Positions 7,434 through 16,203 of a stretch of DNA of 36,736 nt are shown here, piece after piece. The stretch is from an uncultured Hydrogenophaga sp. Its GTDB lineage: Bacteria > Pseudomonadota > Gammaproteobacteria > Burkholderiales > Burkholderiaceae_C. The DNA lies in assembly GCF_958439165.1 (NCBI RefSeq), contig NZ_OY288141.1, positions 1-36,736 of the forward strand. Direction: 5' to 3'. The position numbers and the translations under genes are program-made. The notes below the pieces were generated by a model, which was not told the origin of the DNA, did not search any database, and saw only the letters and a list, made by a program, of their open reading frames with translations. How positions within the stretch are numbered: the first letter of the stretch is position 1; each line of letters starts with the position of its first letter.

Positions 7434-8333
7434 ATGAAAAAACACGTACTCACCCTCGCACTGGCCCTGGCGGCCACCGGCGCCCTGGCGCAGGCCAACG
7501 ACACGCTGGCCAAGATCAAGGCTTCCGGTGCTGCCACCATGGGCGTGCGCGACTCGTCCGGGGCCCTGTCCTTCACCCTGGGCGATGGCAAGTACGCCGG
7601 CTATCACGTTGAAATCTGCCAGCGCGTGCTGGCCGATGTGCAGAAGCAGCTGGCCCTGCCCAAGCTGGACGTCAAGTACCTGTCCGTGACCTCGCAGAAC
7701 CGCATCCCGCTGGTGCAGAACGGCACCGTGGACATCGAGTGCGGCTCCACGACCAACAACCTGGCCCGCCAGCGCGATGTGGCCTTCGCCGTGACCACCT
7801 ACGTCGAGGAAGTGCGGATTGCCGTGAAGGCCAATTCGGGCATCACCAGCATCGCCCAGCTCAACGGCAAGAAGGTCGCCACCACCACGGGCACCACCTC
7901 GGTGCAGCTGCTGCGCCGGCATGAGCGCGGCAACGGCGTGAACTTCGAGGAAGTGTTCGGCAAGGACCACGCCGAGAGCTTCCTGCTGCTGGAATCCGGC
8001 CGCGCCGACGCCTTCGTGATGGACGGCCAGATCCTGGCCGGCAACATCGCCAAGTCCAAGGCCCCGGCCGACTTCAAGATCGTCGGCGAAGTGCTGTCGG
8101 TCGAGCCGATCGCCATCATGATCCGCAAGGACGACCCGGCCTTCAAGAAGGCCGTGGACGACAGCATCACCGCCATGATGAAGTCCGGCGAGATGGCCAA
8201 GCTCTACGACAAGTGGTTCGTGCAGCCGATCCCGCCGTCCAACACCCGCGTGGGCCTGCCCGCCACCGAAGCCACCAAGGCCGTCTGGGCCGCCCCGAAC
8301 GACAAGCCGGTGGAAGAGTACGCCAAGAAGTGA
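7434..8333 (+). CDS. gltI: Glutamate/aspartate ABC transporter periplasmic binding protein GltI
   Basis: The solute-binding subunit of a polar amino acid importer. A Sec signal peptide (MKKHVLTLALALAATGALAQ, cut near residue 20) is followed by a periplasmic type II binding fold. Segments diagnostic of GltI are VTSQNRIPLVQNGTVDIECG with STTNN after it, TGTTSVQLLRRHE, ESGRADAFVMDGQILAG, IRKDDPAFKK, and KWFVQPIPPSN near the C-terminus. The length of 299 aa fits. A GGAG at 7425-7428 precedes the ATG. It is the first gene of the gltIJKL operon. The rho-independent terminator just downstream should lower expression of the permease genes relative to the abundant binding protein. Confidence 0.95.
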   Translation: MKKHVLTLALALAATGALAQANDTLAKIKASGAATMGVRDSSGALSFTLGDGKYAGYHVEICQRVLADVQKQLALPKLDVKYLSVTSQNRIPLVQNGTVDIECGSTTNNLARQRDVAFAVTTYVEEVRIAVKANSGITSIAQLNGKKVATTTGTTSVQLLRRHERGNGVNFEEVFGKDHAESFLLLESGRADAFVMDGQILAGNIAKSKAPADFKIVGEVLSVEPIAIMIRKDDPAFKKAVDDSITAMMKSGEMAKLYDKWFVQPIPPSNTRVGLPATEATKAVWAAPNDKPVEEYAKK

Positions 8334-8363
8334 TGGCCGCCTGACAGGGCGCGCCTGAACCGG

Positions 8364-8401
8364 AACCCCGCAGCGAGACCCGTCTGCGGGGTTTCTGCTT
8401 T
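8364..8401 (+). terminator. Rho-independent terminator/attenuator between gltI and gltJ
   Basis: AACCCCGCAG (8364-8373) pairs perfectly with CTGCGGGGTT (8384-8393), giving a 10-bp stem with a 10-base loop. It is followed by a T-rich stretch (TTTCTGCTTT overlaps the stem end). It lies 30 bases after the gltI stop and 35 bases before gltJ. Partial read-through would give more binding protein than permease. Confidence 0.85.
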
Positions 8402-8436
8402 AACCCCCGAATGCAACACAACAACATGGTGACGAC

Positions 8437-9159
8437 ATGAATTGGGACTGGCAGGTATTCCTGACCGATGACGGCAGCGGCCGCACCTACCTGGAATGGA
8501 TGATGGAAGCCTGGGGCTGGACGCTGTCCGTGGCCGCCTGGGCCTGGGTGGTGGCCATCGTGATGGGCACGGTCATCGGCACACTTCGCACGCTGCCGGA
8601 CAGCCCCTGGCTGGTGCGTCTGGCCAACGCGTGGGTCGAGCTTTTCCGCAATATCCCGCTGCTGGTGCAGATCTTCATCTGGTACTTCGTGCTGCCAAAG
8701 ATCTTTCCGGCCATGCAGGAGCTCTCCGGCTTCGTGCTGGTGGTGCTGGCACTGGGCTTCTTCACTTCGGCACGCATTGCCGAACAGGTCCGTGCCGGCG
8801 TGCAGGCCCTGCCGCGCGGCCAGCGTTATGCCGCCATGGCCGTGGGCTTCACCACGGTGCAGGCTTACCGCTACGTGATCCTGCCGATGGCATTCCGGAT
8901 CATCCTGCCGCCGCTGACCAGCGAATCGATGAACCTGCTGAAGAACTCCTCGGTGGCATTCGCGGTGTCCATCGCCGAACTCACCATGTTCGCCATGCAG
9001 GCCCAGGAAGAAACCTCGCGCGGCATCGAGATCTACATCGCGGTCACCGCGCTGTACGCCATCTCGGCGTTTGCGGTGAACCGGGTCTTTGCCCTGATCG
9101 AGCGGCGTGCCCGCGTACCCGGCCTGATCGTGGCCGGCCAGACCGGTGGAGGCCACTGA
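8437..9159 (+). CDS. gltJ: Glutamate/aspartate ABC transporter permease GltJ, 240 aa
   Basis: An inner-membrane permease of the His/Glu/Gln/Arg/opine family (HEQRo). After a short cytoplasmic start (MNWDWQVF), several hydrophobic helices follow. The conserved segments VELFRNIPLLVQIFIWYF and QALPRGQRYAAMAVGFTTVQ-YRYVILPMAFRIILPPLTSE match GltJ, the latter containing the EAA loop that contacts the ATPase. It should form a heterodimer with GltK. The stop at 9157-9159 is followed after one base by the GltK start, so translation is coupled. Confidence 0.94.
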   Translation: MNWDWQVFLTDDGSGRTYLEWMMEAWGWTLSVAAWAWVVAIVMGTVIGTLRTLPDSPWLVRLANAWVELFRNIPLLVQIFIWYFVLPKIFPAMQELSGFVLVVLALGFFTSARIAEQVRAGVQALPRGQRYAAMAVGFTTVQAYRYVILPMAFRIILPPLTSESMNLLKNSSVAFAVSIAELTMFAMQAQEETSRGIEIYIAVTALYAISAFAVNRVFALIERRARVPGLIVAGQTGGGH

Positions 9160-9160
9160 C

Positions 9161-9829
9161 ATGGGCGGACTCGACCTTGCCTTCTTCAACTGGGACGTCT
9201 TCAGCAAGTTCGTGCTGAGCGGCCTGTGGTTCAGCGTGCAGCTGACCATCGTGGCCACCATCGGCGGCATCCTGCTGGGCACCGTGCTGGCGCTCATGCG
9301 CCTGTCGGGCAACCCCATCCTGGCGATCCCGGCCACCATCTACGTCAACGGCATGCGCAGCATCCCGCTGGTGATGGTGATCCTGTGGTTCTTCCTGCTG
9401 GTGCCCACCTTCATCGGCCGCCCGATCGGGGCCGAGATGTCGGCGGTGATCACCTTCATCGCCTTCGAGGCGGCCTACTTCAGCGAGATCATGCGGGCCG
9501 GCATCCAGTCGATCCCGCGTGGCCAGGTGTTCGCCGGGCAGGCGCTGGGCATGAGCTACAGCCAGAACATGCGTCTGGTGGTGCTGCCGCAGGCGTTCCG
9601 CAACATGCTGCCGGTGCTGCTGACGCAGACCATCATCCTGTTCCAGGACACCTCGCTGGTCTATGCCATCGGCGCCTACGACATGCTCAAGGGCTTCGTC
9701 ACTGCCGGCAAGATCTACGGCCGTCCTGAAGAGGTCTACCTGATTGCTGCGGTGGTGTACTTCGTCATCTGCTTCGCGCTGTCGTGGATCGTCAAGCGGC
9801 TGCAGGCCCGCATCGCCATCATTCGTTAA
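9161..9829 (+). CDS. gltK: Glutamate/aspartate ABC transporter permease GltK, 222 aa
   Basis: The second HEQRo-type permease of the importer. Conserved features include YVNGMRSIPLVMVILWFFLLVP, the EAA-type segment QSIPRGQVFAGQALGMSYSQ leading to VVLPQAFRNMLPVLLTQTI, and VYAIGAYDMLKGF. The start at 9161 is preferred because GGAGG at 9148-9152 is well placed; an in-frame ATG at 9146 lies inside gltJ. It partners GltJ and is energised by GltL. Confidence 0.94.
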   Translation: MGGLDLAFFNWDVFSKFVLSGLWFSVQLTIVATIGGILLGTVLALMRLSGNPILAIPATIYVNGMRSIPLVMVILWFFLLVPTFIGRPIGAEMSAVITFIAFEAAYFSEIMRAGIQSIPRGQVFAGQALGMSYSQNMRLVVLPQAFRNMLPVLLTQTIILFQDTSLVYAIGAYDMLKGFVTAGKIYGRPEEVYLIAAVVYFVICFALSWIVKRLQARIAIIR

Positions 9830-9841
9830 TCGGTGAACAAC

Positions 9842-10579
<738 letters not shown>

Positions 10580-10588
10580 GTCCGACCC

Positions 10589-11581
10589 ATGCGGCTGGCC
10601 ATCTGGCTGCTGTCGGCGCTGCTGTGCTCGGCCGCAGCGGCCCAGTCCGCTGCGTTCGACCTGCAGGGTCACCGGGGCGCCCGCGCCCTGGCCCCCGAGA
10701 ACACGCTGGCCGGATTCACCCAGGCGCTCGCCATCGGCGTGAGCACCCTCGAACTCGATGTGGTGCTCAGCGCCGACGGCGTGCCAGTGGTGGCCCACGA
10801 CCTGGCGCCCAACCCGGACATCACCCGCAACCGTCAGGGCCGCTGGCTGCAGAGCGCCGGCACGCCCTTCATCCGTCAGACCGTGCGGCAAATGCGCCAG
10901 TGGGATGTGGGTCGCATCAACCCGGCCTCGCGCTATGCCCGTGACTTCCCCGACCAGCAGGCGGTGGACGGCGAGCGCATGCCCACGCTCGACGAGGTGT
11001 TCCGCCTGGTCAGGCGGCTGGGCGCCGACCATGTGCGCCTGAGCATCGAGACCAAGGTCGACCCGCGGCGTCCCCAGGCTTCGGCCGAACCCCGGCGCCT
11101 GGTGCAGGCGGTGCTCGATGTCACCCGGGCGCACGGCATGCTCGAGCGCACCCAGCTGCAGAGCTTCGACTGGCGCACGCTCGACGCGGCCCGGCGGCTG
11201 GCACCCGCCTGGCCCCGCGTCTACCTGACCGCGCGCCTGCCCCGGTTCGACACCCTGGCCGGCACCGCCTGGACCGGCGGCCGACTGCTGCGCGACCACG
11301 ACAGCGTGCCCGAGCTGGTGCACGCGGCCGGCGGTCGCATCTGGTCGCCCCACCATGCCGACCTGGACCAGGCCACCCTGGACGAGGCCCGCGAGCTCGG
11401 GCTGCAGGTCGTTCCCTGGACGGTCAACGAGACCGCCGACATGGAACGGCTGATCGACCGCGGCGTGCATGGCCTCATCACCGACCGCCCCGACCGCCTG
11501 CGGCTGGTGATGGCGCAGCGCGGCATGCCCCTGCCACCTGTGGTGGCGCCTGTTCCCACGCTCTCTGCCCTGCCCCCATGA
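10589..11581 (+). CDS. Periplasmic glycerophosphodiester phosphodiesterase, 330 aa
   Basis: Hydrolyses glycerophosphodiesters (deacylated phospholipids) to glycerol-3-phosphate and an alcohol. A signal peptide (MRLAIWLLSALLCSAAAAQS) is followed by the GDPD TIM barrel. The catalytic and metal-binding pattern is visible: GHRGARALAPENTLAGF with His28 and Arg29, LELDVVLSADGVPVVAHD with Glu55, Asp57 and His70, then SIETKVDPR and the C-terminal VVPWTVNETADMERLIDRGVHGLITDRPDRL. It follows gltL closely on the same strand, and its stop overlaps the start of the next gene in ATGA (11578-11581). Why it sits behind an amino acid importer is unclear; shared transcription is likely. Confidence 0.93.
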   Translation: MRLAIWLLSALLCSAAAAQSAAFDLQGHRGARALAPENTLAGFTQALAIGVSTLELDVVLSADGVPVVAHDLAPNPDITRNRQGRWLQSAGTPFIRQTVRQMRQWDVGRINPASRYARDFPDQQAVDGERMPTLDEVFRLVRRLGADHVRLSIETKVDPRRPQASAEPRRLVQAVLDVTRAHGMLERTQLQSFDWRTLDAARRLAPAWPRVYLTARLPRFDTLAGTAWTGGRLLRDHDSVPELVHAAGGRIWSPHHADLDQATLDEARELGLQVVPWTVNETADMERLIDRGVHGLITDRPDRLRLVMAQRGMPLPPVVAPVPTLSALPP

Positions 11582-11859
11582 ACCCCGAACCGCATCCCGA
11601 CCTGAACCGGCTCGACCAGGCCCTCACCGAACTCCAGGCCGGCCGCCTGGACACCCGCCAGTTCGTGGCCCTGGCGCGCGACCAGCCGGCGCTGCTGGCC
11701 CAGCTGCCGCCGCGTTATGCCGAGGTGCTGCATGGCCTGCTGGACCGGCTGGAGTCGAGCGCCCTGTTCGACGCCGAAAGCTGCTCCTTCAGCCAGCGCG
11801 ACCTGACCGACAGCATGCGGCTGTGGCTGCAGAAAGCCACTTCGCTGCTGCAGGCTTGA
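11578..11859 (+). CDS. Small conserved-looking cytoplasmic protein, 93 aa
   Basis: No family is recognised. The sequence is almost wholly helical in character (LDQALTELQAGRLDTRQFVALARDQPALLAQLPPRYAEVLHGLLDRLE), with one Cys and no signal peptide or membrane segment. Its ATG overlaps the stop of the phosphodiesterase gene (ATGA), which strongly supports translation and coupling. It is the last gene of the gltIJKL run; the copper cluster begins 36 bases later. Function is unknown. Confidence 0.75.
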   Translation: MNPEPHPDLNRLDQALTELQAGRLDTRQFVALARDQPALLAQLPPRYAEVLHGLLDRLESSALFDAESCSFSQRDLTDSMRLWLQKATSLLQA

Positions 11860-11883
11860 AGGGAACCGGCACACCCCGGGCCG

Positions 11884-11889
11884 TATCAT
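11884..11889 (+). promoter_or_regulatory. Possible -10 element (TATCAT) directly before the copper cluster
   Basis: TATCAT lies 6 bases before the ATG at 11896, and no Shine-Dalgarno is visible in between. If it is used, transcription would start at or next to the ATG and give a leaderless mRNA. No matching -35 at standard spacing is evident (TTGAAG at 11856-11861 is 22 bases away), so an activator would be needed. Confidence 0.3.
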
Positions 11890-11895
11890 TCCGGC

Positions 11896-12258
11896 ATGCG
11901 AACCCTGGCCATCGTCCTGCTGATGCTGCTCATGCCCCTGCGGGCCTGGGCAGGCGATGCCATGGCGCTGTCGATGCTCCACGGCCAGGGCCATCCGCCC
12001 GTCACCAGCACGGCCAGCATGGCGGTCGAAACGGAAGACCATGCTGGCCATGCAGACCATGACGACCACGCCTCGATGGCCGAACCGGACAACCATTGCT
12101 CCAGCCACACGGCCTGCGACCTCTGCAACGGCCCGGTGCTGAGCCTGCCCGGCTGGAAGGCCGACCCGGTGCCAGCGCGGCACCACCTGCAGACCGTGCC
12201 GAAAGTGCGGTTTGCCAGTCTGGTGCCGCCCAGGCACCACAAACCCCCCATCTCCTGA
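11896..12258 (+). CDS. Secreted His/Cys-rich protein at head of copper cluster, 120 aa
   Basis: A signal peptide (cut after AWA at residue 19) leads to a small periplasmic protein rich in His, Met and Asp (AVETEDHAGHADHDDHASMAEPDNH). A compact Cys/His cluster follows at residues 68-77 (CSSHTACDLC, i.e. C-x2-H-x2-C-x2-C), and there are two later His pairs (RHH, RHH). The composition suggests copper binding or buffering in the periplasm, resembling the small DUF2946-like proteins often found with copper genes, though I cannot assign it firmly. It is the first gene of a six-gene plus-strand copper cluster; 87 bases separate it from the TolC-like gene. Confidence 0.78.
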   Translation: MRTLAIVLLMLLMPLRAWAGDAMALSMLHGQGHPPVTSTASMAVETEDHAGHADHDDHASMAEPDNHCSSHTACDLCNGPVLSLPGWKADPVPARHHLQTVPKVRFASLVPPRHHKPPIS

Positions 12259-12345
12259 CCTGACCACCGGTTGCACCGGTCTGCCGCGGTGCCCCCCAGG
12301 GGCCGCCGTGGCCCGGTGTCTGTTCAGACTGTCAGGAGTGTTCCC

Positions 12346-13713
12346 ATGATCCGATTCATCCGGCCGGTACTGGCCGGTCTGTGGCTGGCCGCCTTGCTGC
12401 CGGTCACCCCTTTGTCGGCCGGTGCGACCGGCCTGGAGGCCGCCGACAGGGCGACCCCCGCCGATCCGCCCGCCTGGCCGGTGATGCCGGCCGAACCCTC
12501 GGCCGACGTGCCGGCCCTGCCCGACGGCCTGCCCGCCGCCCGCGCGCAGTGGCAGCGTGTCAATGAGCAGGTGGCCGCGTTCGCGCGCGGCCACATCGAC
12601 CTGCTGCGCTGGGAACAGGCACGACCGGGCGCAGCCGCCACCGCAGCCGCCCCGGCGTCGAGCCCGCTCACGCCGCTGACCGCGGCGGGTGCCGTGGCCG
12701 CTTCGCTCAGGCACCAGCCCGACCTGTTCACCCGGCCGACCATGAACGGGCGCGAACGGGCCAGGGTGCAGGCCGCGTGGGCACAGCATGTGCAGGAGGT
12801 TCACAAGATCTGGGTGGATGCCGTTGCCGCCCGGGCACGGGCCGACCTCATGGCACAGGCCCACGACGTGGCCCGTACCGGCGCCGAGCTGGGCCGGCGC
12901 ATGGTGGTGGCCGGCAACTGGAGCCAGGCGCGGCAGATGCGGGAACAGCTGGTGGAAGCAGCCCACTGGCAGGCCCTGGTCGCGGCCCGGCTGGCCGAGC
13001 GGGCCGCCGTCGAGCGCCTTGCCAGCCGGCTCGGCCTGTGGCGGGGTCCGGACATCGTGCAGCTGGCCGCCCGCCTGCCCGGGGGCCTGCCACCCCTGCC
13101 CGAATCAGCGTGGTCGGCAGGCGCGGTGACCGCCGAGCGGATCGAGGCCGTGGCCCTGCAGGCCGACCCCGATCTGGCGCTCCTGCGCACCGAAGTGGAG
13201 CGCGACCGCCGCGCAAGCGATGCCCCACGGGAAGCGCTGCTGCAGGCCCAGCTCGACCAGGCCCTGGCGAGCGCTGGCGCATCGGCGCCGCCCCACATTG
13301 CCGCCCTGGAGCGCCCTGGCGATGCGGCGGCCGAACGGGCTTTGCACGGGCAGGCCCGGCTGCTGTCACACGCCGCCGAACGGCGCTCGGCGGCCCGGCT
13401 GGCCTGGCAGCAGGTGGTCATCCGCCACGCAGCCGCGCGCCAGGCCACCGATGGCCTGCTCAAGCTGCAGACCGCGCTCGATCAGGAAAACCTGCTGCGC
13501 TACAACGGCATGCTGCAGAGCACCTGGGATCTGCTGGCCAGCGCCCGTGAACGCATCGGTGCGCTCGACACCGCGCTGCAGGCCCGCGCCGCCTACTGGC
13601 GCGCCATGGCCGACGGCCAGGCCCTGCTGGCCGGCGCGCCGGCATCGGCCGTGAGCCTCACCCCCGACAACGCTGCGGCCGCCGGCACCGGCGCTGCCTC
13701 CCCAGGACACTGA
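12346..13713 (+). CDS. TolC-family outer membrane efflux-like protein of copper cluster, 455 aa
   Basis: A signal peptide (about residues 1-27) is followed by a Pro/Ala-rich segment and then long Ala/Arg/Gln-rich helices of the kind that form the TolC periplasmic tunnel. Examples are ERARVQAAWAQHVQEVHKIWVDAVAARARADLMAQ and the repeated pattern in the second half, ending in LLASARERIGALDTALQARAAYWRAMADGQALLAG. Two similar helical halves are consistent with the TolC duplication. The start at 12346 is chosen for its AGGAG at 12334-12338 and for the signal peptide. Its stop lies one base before the multicopper oxidase start. No RND or ABC pump or membrane fusion protein is encoded nearby, so its inner partner is unknown. 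Confidence 0.8.
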   Translation: MIRFIRPVLAGLWLAALLPVTPLSAGATGLEAADRATPADPPAWPVMPAEPSADVPALPDGLPAARAQWQRVNEQVAAFARGHIDLLRWEQARPGAAATAAAPASSPLTPLTAAGAVAASLRHQPDLFTRPTMNGRERARVQAAWAQHVQEVHKIWVDAVAARARADLMAQAHDVARTGAELGRRMVVAGNWSQARQMREQLVEAAHWQALVAARLAERAAVERLASRLGLWRGPDIVQLAARLPGGLPPLPESAWSAGAVTAERIEAVALQADPDLALLRTEVERDRRASDAPREALLQAQLDQALASAGASAPPHIAALERPGDAAAERALHGQARLLSHAAERRSAARLAWQQVVIRHAAARQATDGLLKLQTALDQENLLRYNGMLQSTWDLLASARERIGALDTALQARAAYWRAMADGQALLAGAPASAVSLTPDNAAAAGTGAASPGH

Positions 13714-13714
13714 C

Positions 13715-15145
13715 ATGAACAACACCCCTTCCTCCACCAGCCGGCGACAGTGGCTCACCGGCGCTGCCGCCACCGCCGTGACGGCCGTGAGCGCGGCCAG
13801 CGTCGGCCGCGCGGCACTGGCCGCCCTGCCCGAAGCCCCGCAGCAGACATCGGCCGAGACCGCCGGCCCCTGGACCCCGCCGGGCGTGACCGGCGCCGGG
13901 CGTCCCTACAACCCCGTCGTCACGCTCAACGGCTGGACCCTGCCCTGGCGCATGAACAACGGCGTCAAGGAATTCCACCTGGTGGCCGAACCGGTGGTGC
14001 GCGAGATGGCGCCGGGCTTTCGGGTGAACATGTGGGGCTACAACGGTCAGAGCCCGGGCCCCACCATCGAGGTGGTCGAGGGCGACCGGGTCCGCATCTT
14101 CGTGACCAACCGCCTGCCCGAACACACCACCATCCACTGGCACGGCCAGCGGCTGCCCAACGGCATGGACGGCGTGGGCGGGCTGAACCAGCCGCAGATC
14201 CCGGTGGGCAAGACCTTCGTCTACGAGTTCGAGGCGAAGCGTCCCGGCACCTTCATGTACCACCCGCATGCCGACGAGATGGTGCAGATGGCCATGGGCA
14301 TGATGGGCTTCTGGGTGACGCACCCCAAGGTCCGGCACCCGGCCATCGACAACGTGCAGCGCGATTACTGCTTCCTGCTCAATGCCTTCGACGTGCAGCC
14401 CGGCAGCATGACGCCGCAGGTCAACACCATGCTGGAGCAGAACATCTGGGCCTGGAACAGCCGCGTCTTCCCCGGCATCACGCCGCTGGTGGCCCGCCTG
14501 GGCGACCGGGTGCGGGTGCGGGTGGGCAACCTGACCATGACCAACCACCCGATCCATATCCACGGCATCGAATTCGAGGTGACCGGCACCGACGGCGGCC
14601 CGGTGCCCCGGACCGCGCGCTGGCCGGAGGTCACCACCGACGTGGCCGTGGGCCAGATGCGCCAGCTCGAATTCATCGCCGACGAACCCGGCGACTGGGC
14701 CATGCACTGTCACAAGAGCCACCACACCATGGGCGCCATGGGTCACGGCGTGCCGACCATGATCGGCACCGACCACCGGGGTCTGGTGGGCGCCCTGCAG
14801 CGGGCCCAGCCGGACTACATGGTCATGGGGGAGCGTGGCATGGCCGACATGGGCGAGATGCAGATGGAGCTGCCGGCCAACACCTTCCCCATGATGACCG
14901 GCAGCGGACCCTACGGCCCGATCGAGATGGGTGGCATGTTCACCACGCTGAAGGTACGCGCCGGCCTGGGCGCCGATGACTACCGCGACCCCGGCCACTA
15001 CGCCATGCCACCCGGCACGCAGGCCCGACCGGTCGACGCAGGGCAGGCACCGCCGCCATCACGCCCGGCCGCCACGCCCGCGCCGGCCAAAGGTACCCTT
15101 GAGGGTACTGCCCGCAAACCGGCCGGCCACGGCCACCAGCACTGA
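13715..15145 (+). CDS. Tat-exported multicopper oxidase, 476 aa
   Basis: A periplasmic oxidase likely to oxidise Cu(I), coupled to reduction of O2 to water. The twin-arginine signal is S-R-R-Q-W-L at residues 9-14. All four copper-ligand motifs are intact: HWHG (141-144), HPH (183-185), HPIHIHG (278-284) and HCHKSHH (331-337), with Met342 as the likely type-1 axial ligand. A Met-rich segment after the last motif (residues 369-408) resembles Cu(I)-recruiting Met regions in CueO-like enzymes. The C-terminus is Pro/Ala-rich and ends in HGHQH. It is translationally linked to the TolC-like gene and followed after 22 bases by the cupredoxin gene. Confidence 0.94.
   Translation: MNNTPSSTSRRQWLTGAAATAVTAVSAASVGRAALAALPEAPQQTSAETAGPWTPPGVTGAGRPYNPVVTLNGWTLPWRMNNGVKEFHLVAEPVVREMAPGFRVNMWGYNGQSPGPTIEVVEGDRVRIFVTNRLPEHTTIHWHGQRLPNGMDGVGGLNQPQIPVGKTFVYEFEAKRPGTFMYHPHADEMVQMAMGMMGFWVTHPKVRHPAIDNVQRDYCFLLNAFDVQPGSMTPQVNTMLEQNIWAWNSRVFPGITPLVARLGDRVRVRVGNLTMTNHPIHIHGIEFEVTGTDGGPVPRTARWPEVTTDVAVGQMRQLEFIADEPGDWAMHCHKSHHTMGAMGHGVPTMIGTDHRGLVGALQRAQPDYMVMGERGMADMGEMQMELPANTFPMMTGSGPYGPIEMGGMFTTLKVRAGLGADDYRDPGHYAMPPGTQARPVDAGQAPPPSRPAATPAPAKGTLEGTARKPAGHGHQH
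15093..15108. promoter_or_regulatory. 16-bp near-perfect palindrome in the 3' end of the oxidase gene
   Basis: GTACCC-TTGA-GGGTAC forms a 6-bp inverted repeat around TTGA within codons for residues 460-465 of the oxidase, 60 bases upstream of the cupredoxin gene. It could be an mRNA hairpin that tunes expression between the two genes, or an internal operator. No clear -10 follows, so an mRNA role is slightly more likely. Confidence 0.3.
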
Positions 15146-15167
15146 GACCACCATTTCCACGAAACCC

Positions 15168-15674
15168 ATGAACCGACGCACCGCACAACAGGGTCTGCTG
15201 GCCGGACTGCTGGGCCTGGCCTGGCCCGGCCTGTCACAGGCCCACGGCGAGAACCACGGCAAGCCCCGGGCCGATCTGCCGCCGGAGCAGAAGCCCTGGG
15301 GCATTGCCGGCGACCCGCGCAAGGTCACACGCACCATCACCATCCGCATGAGCGACGACATGAAGCTCACGCCCTCGCACCTGGAGGTCCGTCAGGGCGA
15401 GACGCTGCGCCTGCGCGCCGTGAACGCGGGACAGGTGATGCACGAGATCGTCATCGGCACCGAAGAAGAGCTTCAGGCCCATGCCGAGCTGATGAAGCGC
15501 TTCCCCTCGATGGCGCACGACGAGCCCTACATGGCCCATGTGCCGCCGGGCAAGAAGGGCGACATCGTCTGGAACTTCAACCGGGCCGGCGAATTCGGAT
15601 TCGCATGCCTGATCGCCGGCCATTTCGAGGCCGGCATGCGCGGCACCCTCCGTGTGAAACCTGCCCAAGGATGA
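15168..15674 (+). CDS. CopI-like periplasmic cupredoxin, 168 aa
   Basis: A small blue-copper-type protein resembling CopI of Rubrivivax gelatinosus, which is needed for copper tolerance. After a signal sequence (cut near SQA, residue 25), the type-1 copper ligands are visible as His92 (QVMHEIVIGTEEEL), Cys147, His152 and Met157 (FACLIAGHFEAGM). The family-specific stretch HAELMKRFPSMAHDEPYMAHV lies between them. The ATG at 15168 has a weak Shine-Dalgarno, so reinitiation after the oxidase stop is possible. It may accept electrons or copper from the oxidase in the periplasm. Confidence 0.92.
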   Translation: MNRRTAQQGLLAGLLGLAWPGLSQAHGENHGKPRADLPPEQKPWGIAGDPRKVTRTITIRMSDDMKLTPSHLEVRQGETLRLRAVNAGQVMHEIVIGTEEELQAHAELMKRFPSMAHDEPYMAHVPPGKKGDIVWNFNRAGEFGFACLIAGHFEAGMRGTLRVKPAQG

Positions 15675-15678
15675 CCCC

Positions 15679-16179
15679 ATGATCACCGCTTCCTCACCGC
15701 TCCTGTCCCGCCGCCGTCTGCTGCGCGCGGCCTCCGCCCTGCCCCTGGCCGGTCTGGCGGGTGTCGCCATGGCCCAGCAGGCCCCGACCGCACTGCCGGT
15801 GCTGCAGGTCTGGAAAGACCCCAACTGCGGCTGCTGCCAGGACTGGGTCGACTACCTCAAGGCCGACGGCTTCGTGGTGCAGGTGTTCGACACCGGCAAC
15901 ACGGCCGTGCGCCGCCGCCTGGGCCTGCCCGACCGCTTCGGCTCCTGCCACACCGGCCTGATCGGTGGCTATGTGATCGAAGGGCATGTGAATGCCCGCG
16001 AGATCCGCCGTCTGCTGGCCGAGAAACCCCAGGCCATCGGCCTGGCCGTGCCCGGCATGCCGGTGGGCAGCCCCGGCATGGACGGCGCGGTCTATGGCGA
16101 CCGGCGCGACCCCTACGATGTGGTGCTGGTCCTCAAGGACGGCAGCTCGCGCGTCTACCAGTCCTATTTCCGCAGCTGA
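15679..16179 (+). CDS. DUF411 metal-binding protein (CopG-like), 166 aa
   Basis: A periplasmic DUF411 protein, a family associated with copper resistance loci. A twin-arginine-like signal (SRRRLLRAA, residues 10-18) precedes the domain. The thioredoxin-like metal site is seen as KDPNCGCCQDWVDYL with CGCC at residues 50-53. Then come SCHTGLIGGYVIEGHV (Cys90, His91, His103) and the family signature PGMPVGSPGMDG near 125-136. It starts only 4 bases after the cupredoxin stop, so it is co-translated. Likely role: periplasmic copper binding or redox handling. Confidence 0.93.
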   Translation: MITASSPLLSRRRLLRAASALPLAGLAGVAMAQQAPTALPVLQVWKDPNCGCCQDWVDYLKADGFVVQVFDTGNTAVRRRLGLPDRFGSCHTGLIGGYVIEGHVNAREIRRLLAEKPQAIGLAVPGMPVGSPGMDGAVYGDRRDPYDVVLVLKDGSSRVYQSYFRS

Positions 16180-16203
16180 TCCGGCTGCGCCTCGGAGCCC
16201 GAC

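Noticed and set aside
15085..15120. CueR-type (MerR family) operator-promoter inside the oxidase gene
   Set aside because: The palindrome is present but the expected -35/-10 pair with 19-base spacing and the ACCTTCC-type arms are missing; kept only as an unassigned palindrome.
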